The translations under genes were made by a program, and so were the position numbers. 64,000 nt of DNA from Thiothrix subterranea (GTDB lineage Bacteria; Pseudomonadota; Gammaproteobacteria; Thiotrichales; Thiotrichaceae): positions 2,160,001 through 2,224,000 of the forward strand of contig NZ_CP133217.1 in NCBI RefSeq assembly GCF_030930995.1, read 5' to 3'. Position 1 is the stretch's first letter. Every line of letters starts with the position of its first letter. A model generated the notes under the pieces. That model saw nothing but the letters and a program-made list of their open reading frames with translations. It ran no database searches and had not been told where the DNA came from. This document shows, piece after piece, positions 32,862-40,293 of the stretch.

Positions 32862-34094
32862 TTACTCCTTGATGAATGCCAGCGCAACCCATGCGCCGGA
32901 GAGCAGCATTGCCACCCCGACCAGCCAGAAGGTTACGTCCAAGCCTTGTGTCCATTGTGCCAGCAAGCCCATGCTCAGCGCACCTACCGCGTACCCGAAG
33001 TCGCGCCAGAAACGGTATACGCCGAGCAAGGTGCTGCGTTGCGCGGGTGGGCTGACATCGGCGACTGCCGCGCCCAGCGTGGGGTAAAGCATTGCCATGC
33101 CGAAACCGATTAGCCCCGCTTCCAGCGTCCACAGCCAGACGGTGTGGGTGAGTACCAGCAACAATACGCCGATGCCGCATAGCCACATGCCGCCGACAAT
33201 CAAGGGTTTGCGTCCGAAACGGTCGGAGGCGGGGCCGGTGATGAGTTGGCTTGCGCCCCACACTAGCGCGTAGACACCGATGATGGAACTGGCTTGCACC
33301 AGCGTCAGGTTTTGCGCGACGAACCAGACGGGGAGGATGATCCAGACCAGTGCGTCGGTGAATTTTTCCACCAATCCGGCTTGATTCAAAGCTAACAGAT
33401 TCCGGTTTTGCCAACTCGCGTACCAAAAGGCTTGCCCTAATGATGGTGCGGGCGCGGGTTTTATTCCCTGAATGTGCGCCAAAGCCCACGGACGGGTTTC
33501 TTTGATCATCAGAACCGCCAATAGCAAGCCCAACACAATCACCGTTGTGCCAAACATAAACAAACCCAGCCTTGCGCCGTACACGCTGACCAACCATGCG
33601 GTGACGACACCCGCCAAGGCAACGGCGGCGTAGCCGGAAAACTCATTCATGCCATTGACCAGCCCTTTCTGGTTCAGGTTGGTCATATCGAGTTTGCTGT
33701 TGAGGGTCATCGACCAGCACAAGCCTTGGTTAATACCGAGCAAGGCAGTGGCGGAGACGACCCAACCCCAATTCGGCGCGTAAAGCAGCAGCAACGGAAT
33801 CGGCAACGCAGCAATCCATCCCGCCACCAACACGCGCTTGCGCCCGAAACGGTCGGAAAACCGCCCTGCAAACAGGTTCATCACGGATTTGACCGCGCCA
33901 AAGACCACCACAAACGTGGTCAGCAAAAAGAACTGTTGCCCTCCCAATCCGAATTCGGTTTCCGCCAAACCGGGGACAACGGTGCGGGTCATGCCGATGG
34001 TTAAACCCACCAGAAACACCTGAAGTAGCTGGTGCAAGATTTGCGCAAGATTAGCTTGAATACCGTGCTGGAGGGAATGTGAAGGGTTATGCAT
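32862..34094 (-). CDS. MFS transporter, substrate unknown
   Basis: 410 residues with 12 membrane helices. The MFS motif A is AGRFSDRFGRKRVLVAG, and it is repeated in the second half (TGPASDRFGRKPLIVGG). No substrate-specific motif is recognised. It is divergent from the persulfide operon with a perfect palindrome (34123-34142) between, which suggests control by the ArsR-type regulator encoded there and a link to sulfur compounds. It ends 3 bp before moxR. Confidence 0.8.
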   Translation of the reverse strand: MHNPSHSLQHGIQANLAQILHQLLQVFLVGLTIGMTRTVVPGLAETEFGLGGQQFFLLTTFVVVFGAVKSVMNLFAGRFSDRFGRKRVLVAGWIAALPIPLLLLYAPNWGWVVSATALLGINQGLCWSMTLNSKLDMTNLNQKGLVNGMNEFSGYAAVALAGVVTAWLVSVYGARLGLFMFGTTVIVLGLLLAVLMIKETRPWALAHIQGIKPAPAPSLGQAFWYASWQNRNLLALNQAGLVEKFTDALVWIILPVWFVAQNLTLVQASSIIGVYALVWGASQLITGPASDRFGRKPLIVGGMWLCGIGVLLLVLTHTVWLWTLEAGLIGFGMAMLYPTLGAAVADVSPPAQRSTLLGVYRFWRDFGYAVGALSMGLLAQWTQGLDVTFWLVGVAMLLSGAWVALAFIKE

Positions 34095-34122
34095 AAGTAG
34101 ATACTGACTTTAAATCAAAAAC

Positions 34123-34142
34123 ATTCAATTGAAGAATTGAAT
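34123..34142. promoter_or_regulatory. Candidate ArsR-family operator between the MFS gene and the persulfide operon
   Basis: ATTCAATT (34123-34130) and AATTGAAT (34135-34142) form a perfect inverted repeat with the spacer GAAG. It lies 29 bp before the MFS start and 57 bp before the DsrE-like start. Persulfide-sensing ArsR proteins (BigR/SqrR type) bind AT-rich ATT...AAT palindromes, so the ArsR-rhodanese protein two genes on is the likely ligand. Inference. Confidence 0.6.
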
Positions 34143-34198
34143 ATACGATTTATCCCAGCTACACTGCAAGCATTATCCAGCCAGATAAGGGTTCAGCC

Positions 34199-34552
34199 AT
34201 GAAAATACTGCTCATCCTCAACGATGCTCCTTATGGCACTGAGAAAGCCTACAACGCACTACGCTTGGCAATGGCATTGCAAAAAGAACAACCAGAAACG
34301 GAAGTGTTGGTTTTCCTGATGGCAGATGCGGCTACTTGCGCCATTCCGAACCAAGCTACACCGCAAGGCTATTACAACTTGGAACGCATGGTGAAAGCCG
34401 TCATCCACAAAGGTGGTCAAGTCAAAGCCTGTGGTACTTGTCTCGACGCACGCGGGTTGAAAGCAATTCCCTTGATCGAAGGCGTGGAAGCCAGCAATAT
34501 GCCGCAACTGGCGCAATGGACGCTAGCAGCCGATAAAGTGCTGACATTTTAG
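34199..34552 (+). CDS. DsrE/DsrF-like sulfur carrier family protein
   Basis: 117 residues with the DsrE fold: MKILLILNDAPYGTEKAYNA at the N terminus and GGQVKACGTCLDARGL in the middle. The two cysteines in KACGTCLDARG match the active-site region of small DsrE-like sulfurtransferases. The start follows TAAGG. It is the first gene of an operon with ArsR-rhodanese and persulfide dioxygenase, so it probably holds or relays persulfide sulfur in the cytoplasm. The exact donor and acceptor are unknown. Confidence 0.85.
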   Translation: MKILLILNDAPYGTEKAYNALRLAMALQKEQPETEVLVFLMADAATCAIPNQATPQGYYNLERMVKAVIHKGGQVKACGTCLDARGLKAIPLIEGVEASNMPQLAQWTLAADKVLTF

Positions 34553-34564
34553 TAAGGAACAAGC

Positions 34565-35227
34565 ATGACGCTACCTACCCCAAAGCAACAATTGAATGGT
34601 CAATTCGCCCTGATCGCGCAAGCACTTGCTTCCCCACAGCGGCTGGAAATCCTCGACTACCTCGCACAAACCGAGCGTAGCGTGGAAGAACTTAGCCAGC
34701 TTGCTAATTTAACGGTAGCCAACACCTCGCGGCATTTGCAAACCCTCAAACAAGCCGCGCTGGTGAATGTACGCACAGACGGCAAACGCCGTTGCTACCG
34801 CCTCGCCGGAGATGATGTGGTGCAATTGATTGCCAGCTTGCGACGCACGGCGGAATTGCATCTGGCAGAAGTGGAGCGGCTTGCCCACACCTACCTGACC
34901 GACAAACAGGCGATGGAAGCCATTAGCGCGGAAGAATTGCTGACCCGCATTCAACGCGATGAAGTCACCGTGCTGGATGTGCGTCCACAAGCCGAATACG
35001 CCGCCGGACACATCCCCGGCGCGATTCACCTGCTGCCGGAAGAAGTCGCCGAACGCCTGCACGAACTTGATGACAGCAAAACCATCGTTGCGTATTGCCG
35101 TGGGCCGTATTGCGTGTATTCCTACCAGATGGTGCAAGCCTTGCGTGGGCATGGCATTAACGCCGTGCGCCTTGTCGATGGCTTGCCCGAATGGAAAGCC
35201 GCTGGATTACCTGTTCAAACTGTTTAG
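34565..35227 (+). CDS. ArsR-type regulator fused to a rhodanese domain
   Basis: 220 residues. The N-terminal winged helix (residues about 10-95) has SPQRLEILDYLAQTERSVEE and LANLTVANTSRHLQTLKQAA. The C-terminal rhodanese domain (about 125-215) has VTVLDVRPQAEYAAGHIPGA and the active loop AYCRGPYCVYS with a catalytic Cys. A single protein that binds DNA and carries a sulfurtransferase domain could sense persulfide directly. Such fusions occur with persulfide dioxygenases elsewhere. It lies 12 bp after the DsrE-like gene. Confidence 0.9.
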   Translation: MTLPTPKQQLNGQFALIAQALASPQRLEILDYLAQTERSVEELSQLANLTVANTSRHLQTLKQAALVNVRTDGKRRCYRLAGDDVVQLIASLRRTAELHLAEVERLAHTYLTDKQAMEAISAEELLTRIQRDEVTVLDVRPQAEYAAGHIPGAIHLLPEEVAERLHELDDSKTIVAYCRGPYCVYSYQMVQALRGHGINAVRLVDGLPEWKAAGLPVQTV

Positions 35228-35238
35228 GAGGATTACCC

Positions 35239-35973
35239 ATGTTTTTCTTGCAACGTGCCGCACCGTCTAACCCATCCTCGCTTGCTTATTTGTTTGGCTG
35301 TGGTGGCAAAGGTCATGCTATTGCCGTCGATGTCCATGCCGAAGACGTGGAGTGGTTTTTGCAGCAAGCCGCGCAACAGGCGGTGAAAATTGATTACGTG
35401 ATCGACACCCACATCCACGCCGACCACGTATCCGGCGGGCGTGAACTGGCGCAACGTTGCGGCGGTGAATATTGCTTGCACGAAAGTTCCACGCCGCAAT
35501 TTGCGTTTACCTCGCTCAAGGATGGGCAAGTGCTGACCATCGGCAATGTCACTGCGCAAGTGCTGCACACACCGGGGCATACTTCTGACAGCATTTGCTT
35601 GCTGGTGTCTGACGTGCGCCGCAGTGCTGAACCGTGGTTTTTGTTGAGTGGGCATACGCTGTTTGTGGGCAGTGCGGGACGACCGGATTTGCGTGGTGAA
35701 GAAGAACGCATGGGCGGTTTGCTGCACGATTCGCTGTTCAATAAACTGCTGACCTTGCCGGAACATGTGGAAATCTTCCCCGGTGCGCAAGCGGGGAGCG
35801 TGTGTGGCGCGGGGATTTCGGGCAAACCATCTTCTACAATTGCGTTTGAAAAGCGCTTTAATACGGCGTTGGTGGCGGATAAAGCGGCGTTTGTGGAGGC
35901 AATTCTCGCAGATTTGCCGCCACAGCCAGAAGGCATGGCAGAGATTATTCGGCGTAATGTGCAGGGGCAATGA
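35239..35973 (+). CDS. Persulfide dioxygenase-like MBL-fold protein (ETHE1/Blh family)
   Basis: 244 residues from the ATG at 35239 with AGGAGG 7 bases upstream. Metal ligands are in DTHIHADHVSGG (His-x-His-x-Asp-His), LHTPGHTSDS, and a conserved Asp in GRPDLRGEEE; the substrate region is FPGAQAGSVCGAGISGKPSS. ETHE1-type enzymes oxidise glutathione persulfide to sulfite with O2 using one iron. It follows ArsR-rhodanese by 11 bp, and the two were probably acquired together. Confidence 0.9.
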   Translation: MFFLQRAAPSNPSSLAYLFGCGGKGHAIAVDVHAEDVEWFLQQAAQQAVKIDYVIDTHIHADHVSGGRELAQRCGGEYCLHESSTPQFAFTSLKDGQVLTIGNVTAQVLHTPGHTSDSICLLVSDVRRSAEPWFLLSGHTLFVGSAGRPDLRGEEERMGGLLHDSLFNKLLTLPEHVEIFPGAQAGSVCGAGISGKPSSTIAFEKRFNTALVADKAAFVEAILADLPPQPEGMAEIIRRNVQGQ

Positions 35974-35977
35974 TATT

Positions 35978-36532
35978 TTGAAAAAACTAATTTCATTAAC
36001 ATTTTCAATGATAGCGTTTCTGGCAGTCCCCAGTTTCGCGGAAGAAGCTAAGGTAAGCCCCACACCTACCGTCCAGAAGACCGAGCAGGGCGTGACGTTT
36101 TCCTTGCAACAACTGTTACCCGACCAAGTAAATGCTTTTTATTTGGGGCGCGGTTTCACGAGTGAGCAAATTAAGTCTTATGTGGAATCCTGTGTTTATA
36201 CAGCCGTCTTGCGCAACGATAATGCAGAAGAGCGTATTCACTTTGTGCGCAGTGGCTGGAACGTTAAAACCAATGATGCATCCCAAACGATCAAAACCAA
36301 TGCTGAGTGGTTAACCGAATTCACCCAACAACAAGCGACACCCGCAGCCCTGCTTGCGTTTGATCTTGCCCAAATTCCTGAGGAACAGGAGTATGAACCC
36401 AAGGGTGACTGGAATCAGGGCATGTTATCCGTTGGCCTGCCAGCAGGCAGTGTCTTTGCTATAACCATTACTTGGGACATCGCGGGCAAACCCTATCAAT
36501 TGACACTCAATGAGGTGAATTGTGTTAAATAA
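35978..36532 (+). CDS. Secreted protein of unknown function in the persulfide operon
   Basis: 184 residues from a TTG at 35978, chosen because it gives a normal signal peptide (MKKLISLTFSMIAFLAVPSF-AEE). The much longer frame upstream runs over the dioxygenase gene. The mature part contains VTFSLQQLLPDQVNAFYLGR, SYVESCVYTAVLRND, a YEPKGDWNQGMLSVGLPAGS stretch and two cysteines. No family is recognised. It overlaps the next gene (TlpA-like) by 11 bp, so the two are coupled and may act on the same periplasmic target, possibly a copper or thiol protein. Confidence 0.72.
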   Translation: MKKLISLTFSMIAFLAVPSFAEEAKVSPTPTVQKTEQGVTFSLQQLLPDQVNAFYLGRGFTSEQIKSYVESCVYTAVLRNDNAEERIHFVRSGWNVKTNDASQTIKTNAEWLTEFTQQQATPAALLAFDLAQIPEEQEYEPKGDWNQGMLSVGLPAGSVFAITITWDIAGKPYQLTLNEVNCVK

Positions 36533-37079
36533 ATGCAGTAGTCGTCTATTGACGAGCCTTTGTTTTGCTTTGTGCTTGGTTGTCCATGCCCCTGTGCTTC
36601 ATGCCGAAGATCCACCTCCGCTGACGCATAATTTGACCGAAATTAATCCACCGCTTGCCATTCCTGAATTAAAACTACCGGATATGGATGACAAGCTAGT
36701 TGACATTGAATCCATGAAAGGCAAAGTCGTTGTTGTTAATTTCTGGGCAACGTGGTGTCCGCCTTGCCGCCGCGAAATGGCCTCTTTGGAAAATCTGTAT
36801 CAGGAAACCAAGGACAAGAATGTGGAAGTTATTGCCGTCAATGTGGGTGAAGACACGGATACGGTCTTTCCATTCATTAATAGCCTCGACGTGATACCAA
36901 CTTTCGCGGTGTTATTGGATAAGGATTCCAGTGCGATGAAACGCTGGAAGGCGCGTAGCCTGCCAACAACCTATGTCGTGAATGCCGAAGGTAAAGTGAT
37001 TTACCGTGCGGTAGGTGGGCGTGAGTTTGACCATCCTGATGTTGTTAACAAAATTCAGTCCGGGTTAGCGTCAGATTAG
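36522..37079 (+). CDS. TlpA/ResA-like periplasmic thiol-disulfide oxidoreductase
   Basis: 185 residues from a GTG at 36522, inside the end of the upstream gene. There is an N-terminal signal peptide (SLCFALCLVVHAPVLHAED), then a thioredoxin fold with the active site NFWATWCPPCRREMASLENL (Trp-Cys-Pro-Pro-Cys) and the cis-Pro loop ARSLPTTYVVNAEG. It probably keeps periplasmic cysteines or metal ligands reduced. It faces the Crp-type regulator tail-to-tail with a 4-bp overlap. Confidence 0.88.
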   Translation: MLNKCSSRLLTSLCFALCLVVHAPVLHAEDPPPLTHNLTEINPPLAIPELKLPDMDDKLVDIESMKGKVVVVNFWATWCPPCRREMASLENLYQETKDKNVEVIAVNVGEDTDTVFPFINSLDVIPTFAVLLDKDSSAMKRWKARSLPTTYVVNAEGKVIYRAVGGREFDHPDVVNKIQSGLASD

Positions 37080-37606
37080 CGTTTGGCAATTTCGCGGTAT
37101 AACGCCTCTGGGCTAATGCTTAACTGTTCAGCCAAGGCTTTCCATTCGCCTTTGGGCGGAAGTTTGCCGCCGTGCCAATTCAGCCAGCCATCCAAACGCG
37201 CCGCCACGGTTTTCAGGGAGAGCCATTCACTACGTAACCGCGCTTGTTGTACCTCCCGTGCCAGATACGCAGCCCACTGTTGTGCAAAGTCAGCGTCACT
37301 TTGCAAGCGGGCAAATACCACGGCTTTAGGTAATACATGGAGACAAGCAGCTTTTTCAGCAACGGCATGGCAATGGTAACAGGGCACGTACAACGAAGCT
37401 TCGGCTAATACTTGCCCTGCTGTTGCGCGTTGCAGGGTAATACTGCCACCGTCGGGTTGATGGCGAATTAAGCGGACTTCACCCGCTAACACCACAAACA
37501 ACGCCTCCACGCTGTCGCCTTGATGGAACAGGAATGCACCAGCGGCAAGTTGACGTTGCTTGCTATCGGGCAATGTTTGTAATTGCGTAATGAGTGATTC
37601 AGACAT
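37076..37606 (-). CDS. Short Crp/Fnr-family regulator
   Basis: 176 residues from the ATG at 37606; another start at 37618 is possible. The cyclic-nucleotide-binding fold has GAFLFHQGDSVEALFVVLAG and VRLIRHQPDGGSITLQRATA. The C-terminal helix-turn-helix is short: TVAARLDGWLNW, then EWKALAEQLSISPEALYREI. Three clustered Cys/His (CYHCHAV) sit in the sensor domain and could bind a metal or redox signal. It is divergent from the cytochrome gene with a palindrome across its own start, which suggests autoregulation. Confidence 0.8.
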   Translation of the reverse strand: MSESLITQLQTLPDSKQRQLAAGAFLFHQGDSVEALFVVLAGEVRLIRHQPDGGSITLQRATAGQVLAEASLYVPCYHCHAVAEKAACLHVLPKAVVFARLQSDADFAQQWAAYLAREVQQARLRSEWLSLKTVAARLDGWLNWHGGKLPPKGEWKALAEQLSISPEALYREIAKR

Positions 37607-37623
37607 GACAGCTATCATGTCAT
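37605..37623. promoter_or_regulatory. Palindrome at the start of the Crp-type regulator gene
   Basis: ATGACA (37605-37610) and TGTCAT (37618-37623) with a 7-bp spacer. It spans the start codon and lies 57 bp before the cytochrome gene start. It could be the operator of the adjacent regulator. Weak evidence. Confidence 0.35.
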
Positions 37624-37679
37624 TAGTCAGACAGACGTGGCAAGATTGCGAAATCACAATAGCAACGAGTTCCCGCACC

Positions 37680-38117
37680 ATGAAACCTTATTCCGCTTAT
37701 CTACTGGCTGGGCTGTTGTGCCTGAGCAGTGCTTTACCCACGTTTGCCGCTGACACCACAGCACCAGACCCGCGTACCAGCTTGGGTATGACACCCGCAG
37801 AACGCGCCGAATTCCTCAGCGAAATGCGCAAAATGCTCGGTAGCATCCAAGGCATTCTGCAAGGCATTAGCAACGAAGATCGTAAGATGATTGCCGAATT
37901 TGCCACCCAATCCGGCAATCGCATGGCACGCGCCACCCCCGACACCTTGCGCAACCGCTTGCCGCAAGCCTTCAAAGACATCGGCGGTCCCACGCACATG
38001 TTGTTTGAAGAGCTGGTGATTCGTGCCGAAACCGACGACATGGAAGATTTGCTCAAACATACCACCACGATCATGAATCAATGCATGAGCTGTCACGCGC
38101 AATTCCGTGCCGATTAA
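37680..38117 (+). CDS. Cytochrome c'-like protein (C-terminal heme)
   Basis: 145 residues with a signal peptide (YSAYLLAGLLCLSSALPTFA-AD). It is mostly helical, and the single heme site CMSCH lies 10 residues from the C terminus (NQCMSCHAQFRAD), the hallmark of class II (c'-type) cytochromes. Proteins of this class bind NO or shuttle electrons in the periplasm. The start ATG at 37680 lies after the divergent regulator. It is followed after 19 bp by the DUF4395 gene. Confidence 0.85.
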   Translation: MKPYSAYLLAGLLCLSSALPTFAADTTAPDPRTSLGMTPAERAEFLSEMRKMLGSIQGILQGISNEDRKMIAEFATQSGNRMARATPDTLRNRLPQAFKDIGGPTHMLFEELVIRAETDDMEDLLKHTTTIMNQCMSCHAQFRAD

Positions 38118-38136
38118 ACCAACAAGGATAAACACC

Positions 38137-38874
38137 ATGAGTAAACTCTTCCGCTTCGGCGACACTATCGCAGGCTACGAAGTCCCTGTTCTCAACGAAC
38201 GCGAAGTACGGGCGGCGGCAGGCATCCTGTTTTTCTTCGCCATTATCACCTTCATGAACGCCTTTTTGATGGGTAACTTCTACCCGATACAGGTGTTTAT
38301 TGTCGCGTTTTTGGTGGATTTCACGATTCGGCTGTTTATCAACCCACAGTTTGCCCCCAGCATGATTCTTGGGCGTTTCGCAGTGCGCAATCAAACCCCC
38401 GAATACGTCGGCGCACCCCAGAAACGCTTTGCGTGGATTATCGGGTTTGCCTTGGCACTGCTGATGTTTTACCTGATGGTGCTCAATCGGGTGGTCGGGC
38501 CGATTAATATGCTGGTGTGTTCTGCCTGCATGATGTTGATGTTTTTTGAAGCGGCTTTTGGTATTTGCTTGGGCTGCAAGGTTTTCAATCTGTTTTTCCG
38601 CGAAAAGGCTAAACTCTGCCCCGGCGATGCGTGCGAAGCCAATACGCGCCACGACATCCAAAAAATTGGTATGGCGCAAATTGCCAGCCTTGTGGTATTT
38701 CTGGGCTTAATCGGCGTGGTGGGACAACAGCTTCACGGCGCAACGCCCGCTGACATGACGCATCATGAAGCCGCCGCTAGTGATGGAGCGGCTAACGATG
38801 AATGCACGCCACCCGATTTCGCCGTGAAAATGGGGCACGCCGAAATGTGGAAGCTGCATCACAATTGCAAATAA
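38137..38874 (+). CDS. DUF4395 integral membrane protein
   Basis: 245 residues with four or five membrane helices. The DUF4395 features are VLNEREVRAAAGILFFFAII, FIVAFLVDFTIRLFINPQFA, QKRFAWIIGFALALLMFYLM and CSACMMLMFFEAAFGICLGC. The C-terminal soluble tail contains CPGDACE and a His-rich segment (MTHHEAA, MWKLHHNC) that could bind metal. DUF4395 proteins often lie beside thiosulfate or persulfide genes. The start has AAGGA upstream. Confidence 0.82.
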   Translation: MSKLFRFGDTIAGYEVPVLNEREVRAAAGILFFFAIITFMNAFLMGNFYPIQVFIVAFLVDFTIRLFINPQFAPSMILGRFAVRNQTPEYVGAPQKRFAWIIGFALALLMFYLMVLNRVVGPINMLVCSACMMLMFFEAAFGICLGCKVFNLFFREKAKLCPGDACEANTRHDIQKIGMAQIASLVVFLGLIGVVGQQLHGATPADMTHHEAAASDGAANDECTPPDFAVKMGHAEMWKLHHNCK

Positions 38875-38901
38875 ACTAACCATAAATCACAGGATTACAC
38901 C

Positions 38902-39834
38902 ATGTTAAGAAAACTCTCAACGTGACTCATCGGCTTGCTGCTATTAGCCGCGCCACTCGCTCACGCCTTTGAACCCACCACCCAAAAAGTCACCGACAAC
39001 GTGTACGCCATCATCGGCGAACTCGACCAACGCAGTGCCGACAACCAAGGGTTGAACAATACCACTGGCTTTATTATCACCGCTGACGGGGTAGTATTGG
39101 TGGGTAGTGGTGCAACCGCAGGCAGCGCGAAAATGCTCGAAGCCGCCGTCAAAAGCGTCACCGATAAACCCATCAAGCAAGTGCTGAACATCGGTGTACA
39201 AGACCATCACTGGATGGGCAATAGCCATTTCCTCGCGCAAAAAATCCCGGTCAGTGCCTTAGCTAAAACCGTAGCTAGCCAGCATGAACAAGAACCGATG
39301 AACCGGATGCGCCTTTCCAGCGCGATTGGCGGCAAGCCCGAAGACCTGCAAGTGGAATACGCCAGCGAAACCTTTGAGGGCGATGAAAAAACCCTAACGA
39401 TTGGTGGCGTGGAAATGTCTCTGCGTTACCTCGGTGATGCGCATTTCCCCGGCGATGCGGTGCTGTGGTTGCCCAAGGAAAAGCTGGTGTTCACGGGTGA
39501 TATGGTGTTCAACGAGCGGATGCTGGGCGTATTGCCGGAAATTTCCAAAGTGAAAGACTGGCAAGCAACTTTCAAGAAAATGGCAGAACTCAAGCCCGAA
39601 CACGTCATTGCAGGGCATGGCGCACCCAGCGATTTGGCTACCGCGCAGAAAAATACCGGCGATTACCTTGATTGGCTGGTCACGGAGGTCGGCAAATCGT
39701 TAGAGGCGATGGAAGATTTGGGCGATGCGGTTAAACGCTTGTCAGCGGATGATAAATTCAGCTTCCTGAAGCTTTCCAAAGACTTGCATGGGCGCAGTGT
39801 GCATCAGACGTACTTGCAGCTAGAGGCGGAGTAA
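38902..39834 (+). pseudogene. Metallo-beta-lactamase-fold protein with an opal stop in its signal peptide
   Basis: From the ATG at 38902 the frame reads MLRKLST, then TGA (38923-38925), then LIGLLLLAAPLAHAFEP and 290 further residues to a normal stop. Without the TGA it would be a textbook signal peptide, so a TGG-to-TGA change is likely. A TTG at 38935 could restart translation but lacks the charged N region. The MBL motif is also degenerate: VQDHHWMGNSHF replaces THxHxDH, while GDAHFPGD, FTGDMVF and AGHGAP remain. The rest of the frame is free of damage, so the lesion is recent, a sequencing error, or read through. Confidence 0.75.
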
Positions 39835-39912
39835 TGTCTGGACGGGGCATTTGCCTATACGTGAGACTTTTGCTATGTTTGAACCGAAATCATACAGGTA
39901 TTTACTAATCGT

Positions 39913-40242
39913 ATGCGCAAGCACATTGTCACATTCCTCATCTTGCTGATGGCTGCCCTGCCAGTCTGGTCAGCGTCGATGGTGTGCCATCATGTGCCAA
40001 CAATGACAATGATGGATACGCAAGCCACTGAGCATCGCTGCTGCCTTGAGATGCAAACACAGCAGTCGGCGCAAGTTTCCGCCGATGCCTGCCATTGTGA
40101 CCAACTCCAGCACGCCCAATTTATTTTGAGCCTGCCAGAAATGCCAGCCGCTGCACCAACCAACCGTTTTATCCCGCCTGCTTTGTCATTCCAGCCCTTG
40201 CCCGAACGCACTGACGTGCTCTATCGCCCACCGATTGCCTAA
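39913..40242 (+). CDS. Small exported Cys/Met/His-rich protein before the metal efflux genes
   Basis: 109 residues with a signal peptide (MRKHIVTFLILLMAALPVWS). The mature part is rich in metal-binding residues: MVCHHVPTMTMMDTQ, HRCCLEMQ and DACHCDQLQH. The C terminus is proline-rich. The family is not recognised, but composition and position upstream of an RND efflux pair suggest a periplasmic metal sensor or chaperone, perhaps for copper or silver. Confidence 0.68.
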   Translation: MRKHIVTFLILLMAALPVWSASMVCHHVPTMTMMDTQATEHRCCLEMQTQQSAQVSADACHCDQLQHAQFILSLPEMPAAAPTNRFIPPALSFQPLPERTDVLYRPPIA

Positions 40243-40293
40243 AGAGCCTTCCGCATCCCTTTTCTGCGTATTTGGTTTTTTAGGTGAATAACG

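Noticed and set aside
32542-33597. 351-residue minus-strand frame across the MFS gene and moxR
   Set aside because: Arginine-rich shadow frame overlapping two well-supported genes on the same strand.
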